A DNA stretch of 64,000 bases from contig NZ_CP069157.1 of NCBI RefSeq assembly GCF_019243775.1, forward strand, positions 2,801,418 through 2,865,417, given 5' to 3'. Shown here in pieces: positions 1 to 7,959 of this stretch. Made by a program: the position numbers and the translations under genes. Position 1 is the stretch's first letter. The number at the start of each line of letters is the position of its first letter. Origin of the DNA: Morganella morganii (GTDB lineage Bacteria > Pseudomonadota > Gammaproteobacteria > Enterobacterales > Enterobacteriaceae). The notes below the pieces were generated by a model. The model did not search any database. It worked only from the letters and a program-made list of their open reading frames with translations, and was not told the DNA's origin.

Positions 1-198
1 AGTTGCACCCAGACCAACCCAGTGTTCAACACGGTCCAGATCTAAGCGCAGAGTTTCAGCCTTACCGGCAGCGATAGGGTTGAAGAAACCAATACGTTCG
101 ATGAAACGACCGTCACGTGCATTACGACTGTCGGTTACGACGATTTGGTAGAACGGACGCTTTTTTGCGCCGCCACGAGCTAAACGAATTGTTACCAT
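1..198 (-). CDS. rpsP: 30S ribosomal protein S16 (partial, runs off the window)
   Basis: Small-subunit ribosomal protein S16. The reverse strand reads ATG from 198 and the first residues ([20 protein letters not shown]) are the typical S16 N-terminus, followed by the [19 protein letters not shown] block. About 66 residues are visible; the C-terminus lies outside the window. A GAGGAT ribosome binding site sits just before the ATG. In E. coli it heads the rpsP-rimM-trmD-rplS operon, downstream of ffh as here. Confidence 0.97.
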   Translation of the reverse strand, partial: MVTIRLARGGAKKRPFYQIVVTDSRNARDGRFIERIGFFNPIAAGKAETLRLDLDRVEHWVGLGAT

Positions 199-220
199 AA
201 CATCCTCATTGAATTGACAA

Positions 221-312
221 ACAACCAGACCCCATCGAGGAATGGCGTCCGGTTGTCATAGAAAAAGCCCGAAAAGTTTACTCACTTTGGCGAAAAAATC
301 AATCCAAAGTGA
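221..312 (-). promoter_or_regulatory. ffh-rpsP spacer with two hairpins
   Basis: Between ffh and rpsP the reverse strand has two stem-loops. The first (282-312) has 9-bp arms (TCACTTTGG/CCAAAGTGA) and a T-rich loop, and probably terminates ffh. The second (221-256) pairs ACAACC with GGTTGT plus inner pairs and lies just upstream of the rpsP ribosome binding site. Neither has a perfect U-tract, so terminator versus leader control of the ribosomal operon is undecided. Confidence 0.45.
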
Positions 313-336
313 TTATTCTTTGTGACTTTCTTTGTT

Positions 337-1698
337 TTACCGCCCCATCATACCCGGCGGCATCATACCTTTCATGCCCCGCATCATCTTCGCGAGGCCC
401 CCTTTCTTCATCTTTTTCATCATGCGCTGCATATCATCGAACTGCTTGAGCAGCCGGTTGACATCCTGCACCTGAGTCCCGGAACCCGCTGCGATACGGC
501 GTTTGCGGGAACCTTTAATAATTTCCGGTTTGACGCGCTCTTTTTTGGTCATGGAATTGATCATCGCTTCCATTTTGGTCAGCACGCTGTCATCCATCTG
601 CGATTTCACCGCGTCCGGCACCTGAGACATGCCCGGCAGTTTGGTCAGCATCCCGGCCATGCCGCCCATATTGCGCATCTGCTTAAGCTGTTCCAGGAAG
701 TCGTTGAGGTCAAATCCGTCACCTTTTTTCAGCTTGGAAGCCAGTTTCTCCGCCTGATCGCGGTCAACTTTGCTCTCAATCTCTTCAATCAGTGACAGCA
801 CATCGCCCATGCCCAGAATACGGGAGGCAACACGATCCGGATGGAACGGCTCCAGTGCTTCGGTTTTTTCCCCGACACCCAGGAATTTAATCGGTTTACC
901 GGTGATATGACGGATAGAAAGCGCCGCACCGCCGCGCGCATCACCATCAACTTTAGTCAGCACCACACCGGTCAGCGGCAGGGCTTCGTTAAAGGCTTTG
1001 GCGGTGTTTGCCGCATCCTGACCGGTCATGGCATCCACGACGAACAGGGTTTCCACCGGGTTAATGGCCGCATGCAGGTCTTTGATTTCGCCCATCATGC
1101 CTTCATCGACATGCAGACGGCCTGCGGTATCCACCAGCAGGACATCAAAGAATTGCAGCTGCGCATGTTTCAGCGCTTTTTTAGCGATATCAATCGGTTT
1201 TTCTGACACATCAGACGGGAAAAATTCAATTCCCACTGTCTCTGCCAGTGTCTGTAACTGTTTAATCGCCGCCGGACGGTAAACGTCAGCAGAGACCACC
1301 AGTACCTTTTTCTTGTGTTTTTCTTTCAGCAGTTTACCGAGCTTCGCCACACTGGTGGTTTTACCCGCACCCTGCAGACCGGCCATCAGCACCACAGCCG
1401 GCGGCTGGGCGGAGAGATCCAGGGCGTTGTTTTCCTCGCCCATCGCCGCAACCAGTTCGCCCTGAACGATTTTGACGAACTCCTGCCCCGGCGTCAGGCT
1501 TTTATTCACCTCATGGCCGACAGCACGCTCTTTGACGCGGTTGATGAAATCCCGTACCACCGGCAGGGCAACATCGGCTTCCAGAAGCGCCATGCGCACT
1601 TCGCGCAGCGTTTCTTTAATATTGTCTTCCGTCAGTCGTCCGCGACCACTGATATTGCGCAAGGTGCGCGAAAGTCTGTCAGTTAAATTATCAAACAT
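337..1698 (-). CDS. ffh: signal recognition particle protein Ffh (SRP54)
   Basis: GTPase subunit of the bacterial signal recognition particle. It binds 4.5S RNA and hydrophobic signal sequences and delivers ribosomes to FtsY at the inner membrane. The 453-residue protein has the N domain, then the G domain with P-loop GLQGAGKTT (around residue 107), DTAGR and TKVDGDARGG, then a Met-rich M domain from about residue 330 ending in KKMKKGGLAKMMRGMKGMM. Length is the family's usual one. It lies upstream of rpsP on the same strand and divergent from ypjD, the E. coli arrangement. Confidence 0.98.
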   Translation of the reverse strand: MFDNLTDRLSRTLRNISGRGRLTEDNIKETLREVRMALLEADVALPVVRDFINRVKERAVGHEVNKSLTPGQEFVKIVQGELVAAMGEENNALDLSAQPPAVVLMAGLQGAGKTTSVAKLGKLLKEKHKKKVLVVSADVYRPAAIKQLQTLAETVGIEFFPSDVSEKPIDIAKKALKHAQLQFFDVLLVDTAGRLHVDEGMMGEIKDLHAAINPVETLFVVDAMTGQDAANTAKAFNEALPLTGVVLTKVDGDARGGAALSIRHITGKPIKFLGVGEKTEALEPFHPDRVASRILGMGDVLSLIEEIESKVDRDQAEKLASKLKKGDGFDLNDFLEQLKQMRNMGGMAGMLTKLPGMSQVPDAVKSQMDDSVLTKMEAMINSMTKKERVKPEIIKGSRKRRIAAGSGTQVQDVNRLLKQFDDMQRMMKKMKKGGLAKMMRGMKGMMPPGMMGR

Positions 1699-1881
1699 GT
1701 CATCGACTCTGCCAAAACTGAGCTAAAAATAGAAAAGATACCCGGGATTATAACACGCACCGCAGCAAATCAGCGAACCGATTTACGTAAAGTATCGTGT
1801 AATCATTGGAGTGATCTGCGGGCTGCGGTATACTGGCGTATGAATTTTGTTTCATCTTACTGACTGAATAATCACAAAACC

Positions 1882-2673
1882 ATGCCTGAAATCTCTGTTG
1901 TTGCAATTAGCGCATATCTGTTAAGCCTGGTACTTCTGATGCCGGGCGTGCTCCGCTATCAGCGCGGCTACCGGAAACTGGCGCTTATCTTCGCCGTTAT
2001 CGCTCTGGTGTGTCACGGCGTGGCGATTAAATCACAGATTTTTCAGGGCGCTGGTCAGAACCTGACACTGCTGAACCTCGGTTCGGTGGTCAGCCTGCTG
2101 GTCTCCGTCATTATGACGATTGTCGCGTTTCAGGGCCGGGCGTGGTTCCTTATCCCGATTGTTTACAGCTTCTCGATGGTCAACCTGATTCTTGCCACCC
2201 TGATGCCGGGCGAGTTTATCACCCACCTGCAGGCCAGTGTGCCGCTGTTTGTGCATATCGGACTGGCGCTGCTCAGCTTCGCGACACTGATTATTGCGGC
2301 ACTGTATGCTATGCAGCTCGGCTGGATGGATCATCAGCTGAAAAACAAACGTCTTAAGTTTACGCCGGATATGCCGCCGTTAATGGTTATCGAGCGTAAA
2401 ATGTTTCATATCACGCAGGTCGGCGTGATTCTGCTGACACTGACACTCGCCACCGGCATTGTGTTTATGGATAACATCTTTGATAAAGATAATATTCATA
2501 AATCATTGCTGTCGATGGTTGCCTGGTGTGTCTACATCGTGCTGCTGTGGGGGCACTATCATGAAGGCTGGCGCGGCAAACGGGTTATCTGGTTTAACTT
2601 CGCCGGTGCCTTTATTCTCACACTGGCATTTTTCGGGCACCGTCTGTTTCAGGAACTGATGCTGTATGCATAA
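1882..2673 (+). CDS. ypjD: YpjD/CcsA-HemX-like inner-membrane protein
   Basis: Polytopic inner-membrane protein of the cytochrome c assembly (PF01578-type) family, 263 residues with about eight hydrophobic segments. The conserved C-terminal part is WGHYHEGWRGKRVIWFNFAG followed by a hydrophobic helix. E. coli YpjD has the same position between ffh and corB (yfjD); its role is not settled, though a link with CorB and ion transport has been proposed from gene order. It reads divergently from ffh and is followed 55 bp later by corB, suggesting co-transcription. No strong Shine-Dalgarno precedes the ATG. Confidence 0.9.
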   Translation: MPEISVVAISAYLLSLVLLMPGVLRYQRGYRKLALIFAVIALVCHGVAIKSQIFQGAGQNLTLLNLGSVVSLLVSVIMTIVAFQGRAWFLIPIVYSFSMVNLILATLMPGEFITHLQASVPLFVHIGLALLSFATLIIAALYAMQLGWMDHQLKNKRLKFTPDMPPLMVIERKMFHITQVGVILLTLTLATGIVFMDNIFDKDNIHKSLLSMVAWCVYIVLLWGHYHEGWRGKRVIWFNFAGAFILTLAFFGHRLFQELMLYA

Positions 2674-2728
2674 CAGCCGGTCTCTGTAACGCCCTTTTCC
2701 GCTCATCACAAAAGAAAGGAACACCGCT

Positions 2729-4021
2729 GTGGAGCACGTCTCAACAAGTACGCTGATTATTATTCTTATTTTATTAGTGATAATTTCAGCGTACTTTTCC
2801 GCATCCGAAACCGGGATGATGACAATCAACCGCTACCGGCTGCGCCATCAGGCCAAGCAGGGAAACCGGGCGGCCCGCCGTGTCGAGCGGTTGCTGGAGA
2901 AACCGGATCGTCTGCTGAGCCTCATTCTTATCGGTAATAACCTGGTGAATATTGTCGCCTCCGCACTGGGGACGATTGTCGGTATGCGCCTGTACGGTAA
3001 CGCCGGTGTGGCTATCGCCACCGGGGTGCTGACCTTTGTCATCCTCGTGTTTGCCGAAGTGATGCCGAAAACCATTGCCGCACTCTATCCGCAGCAGGTC
3101 GCCTTTCCGAGCAGTTTTCTGCTGCGTCCGCTGGCAAAAATCTGTCTGCCGCTGGTCTGGGCATTTAACGCAATAACCCTGATTCTGATGCGCTGCATCG
3201 GTATCCGCGGCACCGTGATCCGCAGTGATGCAGTATCAAAAGAAGAACTGAAAACCATCGTTAATGAGTCCAAAGGTAAACTGTCCCGCCGCAACCAGGA
3301 CATGCTGATCTCCATCCTCGATCTGGATAAAGTCAGTGTGGATGAGATTATGGTGCCGCGCACTGAGATCATCGGGATTGATATCAATGATGAATGGAAA
3401 TCCATTCTGCGCCAGCTTACGCACTCACCGCACGGCCGGATAGTGCTCTACCGCGACTCGCTGGATGATGCCATCGGTATGCTGCGTGTCCGTGAAGCTT
3501 ACCGGCTGATGATTGAGAAGCAGGAATTCACCAAGCAAATGCTTATCAAGGCCGCTGATAAAGTTTACTTTGTGCCGGACAGCACACCACTGAACTTACA
3601 GTTGGTCAATTTCCAGCGCAATAATGAAAAAGTCGGATTAGTTGTCGATGAGTACGGCGATATTCAGGGGCTTATCTCCGTGGAAGACATCCTGGAAGAA
3701 ATTGTCGGTGATTTTACCACCTCAATGTCACCATCGCTGGCCGAGGAAGTCACCCGTCAGCCTGACGGCACGCTGCTGATTGAAGGTTCTGCCAATATCC
3801 GCGAAATCAATAAAGCCCTGAACCTCTCCCTGCCGGAAGAAGGCGCCCGAACCATTAACGGTCTTCTGCTGGAAGAGCTCGGTGATATCCCGACACTCAA
3901 TACCCTTGTCGCTGTCGGGAACTATCAGTTTGAAGTGGTTGCCATCGGTGAGAATGTGATTAAAACGGTAAAACTGTCGCCGCTGAAACCGGCCGGTGCC
4001 GATATCGCTGCTGATATCTGA
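2729..4021 (+). CDS. corB: CNNM/CorC-family membrane protein CorB (YfjD)
   Basis: Inner-membrane CNNM-type protein linked to Mg2+/Co2+ efflux and resistance. The 430-residue protein starts with GTG (AAAGGA ribosome binding site at the usual distance). Order: N-terminal helix and ASETGMMTINR motif, DUF21/CNNM transmembrane domain to about residue 190, paired CBS domains (VPRTEIIGIDIND; LVVDEYGDIQGLISVEDILEEIVGD), and a C-terminal CorC/HlyC small domain (INGLLLEELGDIP). It is the downstream partner of ypjD and ends at a strong bidirectional terminator. Confidence 0.93.
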   Translation: MEHVSTSTLIIILILLVIISAYFSASETGMMTINRYRLRHQAKQGNRAARRVERLLEKPDRLLSLILIGNNLVNIVASALGTIVGMRLYGNAGVAIATGVLTFVILVFAEVMPKTIAALYPQQVAFPSSFLLRPLAKICLPLVWAFNAITLILMRCIGIRGTVIRSDAVSKEELKTIVNESKGKLSRRNQDMLISILDLDKVSVDEIMVPRTEIIGIDINDEWKSILRQLTHSPHGRIVLYRDSLDDAIGMLRVREAYRLMIEKQEFTKQMLIKAADKVYFVPDSTPLNLQLVNFQRNNEKVGLVVDEYGDIQGLISVEDILEEIVGDFTTSMSPSLAEEVTRQPDGTLLIEGSANIREINKALNLSLPEEGARTINGLLLEELGDIPTLNTLVAVGNYQFEVVAIGENVIKTVKLSPLKPAGADIAADI

Positions 4022-4037
4022 AAAAGATAAAAGACAT

Positions 4038-4074
4038 AAAAAAACCTGCGGCAGCAATGCGCGCAGGTTTTTTT
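4038..4074. terminator. bidirectional rho-independent terminator corB/luxS
   Basis: The stem AAACCTGCG...CGCAGGTTT has an A-run on one side and a T-run on the other, so it can end both corB (forward) and luxS (reverse). Confidence 0.85.
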
Positions 4075-4092
4075 GTATCCGGGGCTGAAAAA

Positions 4093-4608
4093 TTACGGAT
4101 GCAGTTTTTCCAGCTCATCATCAGATAACAGCAGTTCATCATTTTTGTTGACGCGAACATCGCGCTCAATGATGTTTTTTGCAATCTGATGTGCTTCTTC
4201 CAGTGAATGCATTTTATACGTCCCGCACTGATACAGGTTCAGCTCAGGGATCTTCGCCTGATCTTTGACAGTCAGAATATCCGCCATAGCGTCTTTCCAG
4301 GCCTGTGCAACACGGGTTTCTGACGGCGCACCAATCAGGCTCATATAGAACCCGGTACGGCAGCCCATCGGCGAGATATCAATGATTTCAACACCATTGC
4401 CGTTTAAATGGTTACGCATAAAACCGGCAAACAGGTGTTCCAGTGTATGCGTTCCTCTTTCCGGCAGAATCTCTTCATTAGGAACACAAAAACGCAGATC
4501 GAAAACAGTGATGGTATCACCACCCGGGGTGGTCATGGTTTTCGCTACGCGTACCGCAGGTGCCGCCATGCGTGTGTGGTCAACTAAAAAACTATCCAGC
4601 AAAGGCAT
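4093..4608 (-). CDS. luxS: S-ribosylhomocysteine lyase LuxS
   Basis: Iron-dependent enzyme that splits S-ribosylhomocysteine into homocysteine and DPD, the precursor of autoinducer-2. The protein has 171 residues, as in E. coli. Visible features are the N-terminal [15 protein letters not shown], the metal-binding [12 protein letters not shown] (HxxEH) near residue 54, and GCRTGFYM. It lies next to gshA with micA between them, as in E. coli. The micA promoter lies just upstream of luxS on the opposite strand, so transcripts may overlap. Confidence 0.98.
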   Translation of the reverse strand: MPLLDSFLVDHTRMAAPAVRVAKTMTTPGGDTITVFDLRFCVPNEEILPERGTHTLEHLFAGFMRNHLNGNGVEIIDISPMGCRTGFYMSLIGAPSETRVAQAWKDAMADILTVKDQAKIPELNLYQCGTYKMHSLEEAHQIAKNIIERDVRVNKNDELLLSDDELEKLHP

Positions 4609-4650
4609 AATTCCCGCTCCTCTTTTTTTTGTAAAAAATGCCGAACGAAT

Positions 4651-4678
4651 GAAACTTTTTCTGAATACGCTGGTCTGA
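4651..4678 (+). promoter_or_regulatory. sigmaE promoter of micA
   Basis: GAAACTT (near the sigmaE -35 GGAACTT), 16 bp, then TCTGA, ending 6 bp before the first base of MicA. Spacing and both elements match envelope-stress promoters of the family. Confidence 0.85.
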
Positions 4679-4684
4679 TGTATT

Positions 4685-4757
4685 GAAAGACGCGCAAATT
4701 GTTATCATCCCTATTCTCTGAGAGATTTATTTTGGCCACATTGATTGTGGCCATTTT
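4685..4757 (+). ncRNA. micA: MicA small RNA
   Basis: Hfq-dependent envelope-stress sRNA that represses outer-membrane protein mRNAs such as ompA in E. coli. The 5' end GAAAGACGCGC and the following TTGTTATCATCCC seed are essentially those of E. coli MicA. A short mid-region stem (CTCTGAGAG) follows, then the terminator stem TGGCCAC...GTGGCCA and a T-rich tail. Position between luxS and gshA, size (about 73 nt) and a sigmaE promoter all agree. The terminal stem has a U-tract only on the forward strand, so it is not a gshA terminator. Targets here are inferred. Confidence 0.92.
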
Positions 4758-4772
4758 CTTATCTGTCAGAAA

Positions 4773-6332
4773 TCAGCGACCGCCATTCAGCGCCAGATAC
4801 TCATCAAAACTTATCGTATCACTCTCTTCCATCGCTTTTTGTTTATCGACAGAAGCCTGCCATTGTTCAGCAAAGTCTGCTTCACTGATCACTTCATACG
4901 GCTCGTGAGTCAGTTCTTCATGATACCGATCTGCCAGGGCCAGCCCGTAACTTCCGATACCCGCTTCTTTTATCAGTGCCAGCATCCGCCCCGAGAACGT
5001 CAGTTCCGGGTCATCAAACTGTACTTTCAGTGCTTCGCACACTTCGCGATACTGTGTGCCTGAGCAGGTATCTAACACATCGGCAACACGCAGGAGATCA
5101 TTAAACAGTGCGTGACCCACTTTTTGCAAGGGTTGTTTTTCACGGCCGCAGCCGATACCGATTTCCTGTCCCGGTTTGCGCCCTTCAAGAATCACACGAT
5201 TCCAGTTATGGCGGGCACACGCCAGCTCATCCGCACTCATTTCCGGCGCATCCGCCAGCACACACCAGATAAGGAACAGGTCGAGGAAACGAATTTGTGT
5301 TTCATCGACACCGGTAGCAGAGAACGGGTTGATATCCAGGGCACGGACTTCGATATACTCCACCCCGCCGCGCTGTAAGGCGTCAGACGGTGACTCATCA
5401 CCTTTCTGCACACGCTTCGGCCGGATAGGGGCATAGAACTCGTTTTCGATCTGCAGGACGTTGGCGTTAATCTGAAGGTGTTTTCCGTCTTTGGTTAATC
5501 CCAGTGCGGCAAACTCTTCAGACGGGATCTGAATGGCATTCTTCAGCCCGGCGACATACGTGTCCAGATGGTTGAAGGTGATGTTCAGATCACTTTGTGA
5601 CTTGTTGGTATAACCGAGGTCACTTAAACGCAGTGACGTGGCATACGGCAGATATAACGCCCCTTTCGGCAGCGTTTCAAACGGCAGATTGGTTTTGCGG
5701 CCACGCAGGAACGAGCTGCAAATCGCCGGTGATGCACCGAACAGATACGGGATCACCCAGCCGAAACGGTAATAGTTGCGGATCAGGCGGAAGTAGCCGT
5801 CGGAGATTTTATCCTTGCCGCTCTGTGCATCACTGATACCGCTCCACGCCTGCCAGAATTCCATCGGCAGAGAGAAGTTATAGTGGACACCGGAAATGGT
5901 CTGCATCAGCGCACCATAGCGGTTTTTAAGTCCTTCACGGTACAGTGTCTTGAAACGGCCGGCATTGGATGTGCCGAACTGCGCCAGTTCGATATGCTCT
6001 TCAGAATCAATGAAGCATGGCATGCTCAGCGGCCACATCCGTTCATTGTTCAGATGACGCGCAGTGTAGCGGTGCACATCACGCAGAAATTTCACGGTGT
6101 AATCAATGCGCGAATCCACCGGGGTAATAAACTCCAGCAGTGACTCGGCAAAGTCCGTGGTGATCCACTTATGGGTTAATGATTTTCCCAGCCCTTCCGG
6201 GTGACCGGTACGTGCCAGGGCACCATCCGGCGTGATACGCAGTGTTTCGCGCTCAATGCCGCGGTTGATGCCTTTTAAAATCCGGGGGTGCGTCTCTAAC
6301 CATGAGAGCGCTTTGGATACATCCGGGATCAA
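4773..6332 (-). CDS. gshA: glutamate-cysteine ligase GshA
   Basis: ATP-dependent first step of glutathione synthesis, joining L-glutamate and L-cysteine by a gamma bond. It has 519 residues (E. coli 518). The N-terminus [19 protein letters not shown] and the [10 protein letters not shown] block near residue 25 are diagnostic. The start is TTG at 6332, preceded by GGGAGG; E. coli gshA also uses TTG. It reads towards micA/luxS and lies downstream of the tRNA-Arg cluster but beyond its terminator. gshB, for the second step, is at 48161. Confidence 0.97.
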   Translation of the reverse strand: MIPDVSKALSWLETHPRILKGINRGIERETLRITPDGALARTGHPEGLGKSLTHKWITTDFAESLLEFITPVDSRIDYTVKFLRDVHRYTARHLNNERMWPLSMPCFIDSEEHIELAQFGTSNAGRFKTLYREGLKNRYGALMQTISGVHYNFSLPMEFWQAWSGISDAQSGKDKISDGYFRLIRNYYRFGWVIPYLFGASPAICSSFLRGRKTNLPFETLPKGALYLPYATSLRLSDLGYTNKSQSDLNITFNHLDTYVAGLKNAIQIPSEEFAALGLTKDGKHLQINANVLQIENEFYAPIRPKRVQKGDESPSDALQRGGVEYIEVRALDINPFSATGVDETQIRFLDLFLIWCVLADAPEMSADELACARHNWNRVILEGRKPGQEIGIGCGREKQPLQKVGHALFNDLLRVADVLDTCSGTQYREVCEALKVQFDDPELTFSGRMLALIKEAGIGSYGLALADRYHEELTHEPYEVISEADFAEQWQASVDKQKAMEESDTISFDEYLALNGGR

Positions 6333-6569
6333 ATCGACCTCCCGTCCTGATAATGGATATTATTCATAAGAGGGATACTTTATCGCAAAGCCGGGTTATT
6401 GTCGCTGTGATTCAACCCTGCCCCACACAAACGGAACAGCAGAAACCACTGCCGCGACAATACATTATCCCTCTTACACGTCATTGTTATTAAGATCAGT
6501 TTCAGAAGCATCTGTACTTCAGATAACGAGTATGACGTAAAAACGGATTCGATTCAGTGACGGGAAAAA

Positions 6570-6602
6570 CGGAAAAAGAAACCCCGCTCAAAGAGCGGGG
6601 TT
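6570..6602 (-). terminator. terminator of the tRNA-Arg cluster
   Basis: On the reverse strand ACCCCGCT-CTTTG-AGCGGGGT is followed by TTCTTTTTCC. It lies immediately after the last tRNA-Arg and ends the tRNA transcript before gshA. Confidence 0.8.
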
Positions 6603-6608
6603 TTTATA

Positions 6609-6685
6609 TGGTGCACCCGAGAGGATTCGAACCTCTGACCGCCCGGTTCGTAGCCGGGTACTCTATCCAGCTGAGCTACGGGTGC
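6609..6685 (-). tRNA. argQ: tRNA-Arg (anticodon ACG)
   Basis: A 77-nt cloverleaf with CCA encoded. The acceptor arm is GCACCCG/CGGGTGC with A discriminator, and the anticodon loop CTACGAA carries ACG (read as ICG). It is one of four identical copies here. The symbol follows the E. coli gene order gshA-argQ-argZ-argY-argV-serV-csrA. Confidence 0.97.
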
Positions 6686-6709
6686 TGAATATGGGATAAG
6701 AGAGGAAGA

Positions 6710-6786
6710 TGGTGCACCCGAGAGGATTCGAACCTCTGACCGCCCGGTTCGTAGCCGGGTACTCTATCCAGCTGAGCTACGGGTGC
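6710..6786 (-). tRNA. argZ: tRNA-Arg (anticodon ACG)
   Basis: Identical in sequence to the copy at 6609-6685, with CCA encoded. It is separated from it by 24 bp and from the next copy by 52 bp. Confidence 0.97.
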
Positions 6787-6838
6787 ATCGCATACTAATT
6801 CTGTTACCGGAAATCAGTTTTGAAATAAGGTGATAAGA

Positions 6839-6915
6839 TGGTGCACCCGAGAGGATTCGAACCTCTGACCGCCCGGTTCGTAGCCGGGTACTCTATCCAG
6901 CTGAGCTACGGGTGC
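6839..6915 (-). tRNA. argY: tRNA-Arg (anticodon ACG)
   Basis: Third identical copy, CCA encoded. Its upstream side (reverse strand, 6916-7007) holds a terminator-like hairpin and, after that, an extended -10-like TGCTAAGAT, so this copy and the two after it may have their own start signal. Confidence 0.97.
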
Positions 6916-6972
6916 GTACCTTAAAACATCTTTTCAGAACTGATTTTTTATCTTAGCATTTTCTTTTGCCAA

Positions 6973-7003
6973 AATAAAAACCCCATGACAGTATCGTGGG
7001 GTT
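6973..7003 (-). terminator. terminator-like hairpin inside the tRNA-Arg cluster
   Basis: Reverse strand: AACCCCACGA, a short loop, TCATGGGGTT, then TTTATTTTGG. The stem and U-tract have intrinsic-terminator form, yet three tRNA-Arg genes lie downstream. It may act as partial terminator or as a processing or 3'-end signal. Confidence 0.65.
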
Positions 7004-7007
7004 CAAA

Positions 7008-7084
7008 TGGTGCACCCGAGAGGATTCGAACCTCTGACCGCCCGGTTCGTAGCCGGGTACTCTATCCAGCTGAGCTACGGGTGC
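7008..7084 (-). tRNA. argV: tRNA-Arg (anticodon ACG)
   Basis: Fourth identical copy, CCA encoded, 8 bp downstream of tRNA-Ser on the reverse strand and directly before the internal terminator-like hairpin. Confidence 0.97.
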
Positions 7085-7092
7085 AATCTGAA

Positions 7093-7185
7093 TGGCGGTG
7101 AGAGAGGGATTCGAACCCTCGATGCAGCTTTTGACCGCATACTCCCTTAGCAGGGGAGCGCCTTCAGCCTCTCGGCCATCTCACC
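7093..7185 (-). tRNA. serV: tRNA-Ser (anticodon GCU)
   Basis: A 93-nt class II tRNA with long variable arm. Acceptor arm is GGTGAGA/TCTCACC with G discriminator and encoded CCA. The anticodon loop CTGCTAA gives GCU, reading AGC/AGU. It is the first gene of the tRNA operon and matches serV by position beside csrA. Confidence 0.97.
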
Positions 7186-7246
7186 ATTGTTCCAGACCAC
7201 ACAACGATGATTTCCGTTTCCGTCATCTCGTCGTCGTGTGGCGCAC

Positions 7247-7274
7247 ATATTACTTTCCCCCACTGAGAAGTCAA
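7247..7274 (-). promoter_or_regulatory. sigma70 promoter of the serV-argVYZQ tRNA operon
   Basis: Reverse strand -35 TTGACT (7269-7274), 16-bp spacer, -10 TAATAT (7247-7252), followed by a GC-rich discriminator (GTGCGCC). This is the form of stable-RNA promoters under stringent control. In the 7186-7538 interval it is, with the csrA terminator, the only signal I can support. Confidence 0.85.
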
Positions 7275-7487
7275 ACAATTTTTCCCAACTTTTTAAGATC
7301 TCACGATCGTTTGCACAATTACCGCGCACTATGTTGATTTTCACAACGATACGTGTGTTTTTACGGCAACAGGATCCACGTCAGCATAACGCGGCGGTGA
7401 GGAAAAAATCCGGCAGTGAGCAGAGAAAGTAACAGAATGACGGGCGATTTTTGCAGGAAAAAAAGTGAGGAGCCGGGATAATAGCGG

Positions 7488-7532
7488 CAGGAAGAAAAGA
7501 AGAAGGCGCCCGTCGCGGTAACGAGCGCGCCT
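7488..7532 (-). terminator. csrA terminator
   Basis: Reverse strand stem AGGCGC...GCGCCT with inner pairing, followed by a pyrimidine run TTCTTCTTTTCTTC. It lies directly after the csrA stop. Confidence 0.75.
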
Positions 7533-7538
7533 CACAAC

Positions 7539-7730
7539 TTAATAGTTATTGTTATTGGGTTGAGATTTTTCAGCCTGGATCCGCTGGTAAATTTCTTCAC
7601 GGTGAACAGAAACCTCTTTGGGGGCGTTGACACCAATTCGTACCTGGTTTCCTTTAACACCCAGTACAGTCACTGTTACCTCATCGCCTATCATGAGTGT
7701 TTCACCAACTCGACGAGTCAGAATAAGCAT
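7539..7730 (-). CDS. csrA: carbon storage regulator CsrA
   Basis: Small dimeric RNA-binding protein that controls translation and stability of mRNAs for glycogen, glycolysis, motility and biofilm by binding GGA-containing hairpins. It has 63 residues starting [18 protein letters not shown]; the RNA-contacting [10 protein letters not shown] is intact. The Asn-rich tail (PNNNNY) differs from E. coli. It lies between alaS and the tRNA cluster, the conserved enterobacterial position. Confidence 0.98.
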
Positions 7731-7959
7731 TCTTTGCTCCTTGAAATATTAAAAGAGTCGGGCCTCTGAGTTTACCCGCCATTATCCATCCAACACCGTG
7801 AAAGCGTATAGCAATGATTATTTGTAAACTATATGTAGTTTTAGACACATTGCAATATTTAGTGTAGTTAAAAATTGCGACCTAACGTTAGTGATACAAA
7901 GACCTTATCACCAATATCAGGAGCACGCCGGAGCGCGCTCCTGTTCAGATTTACTCAGA

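Noticed and set aside
4731..4757. Hairpin taken first as the gshA terminator
   Set aside because: The U-tract is on the forward strand and the whole upstream sequence matches MicA, so it is the sRNA terminator.
6609..7084. Four identical 77-bp repeats, CRISPR-like at first glance
   Set aside because: Each folds as tRNA-Arg(ACG), spacers differ widely in length, and no cas genes are present.
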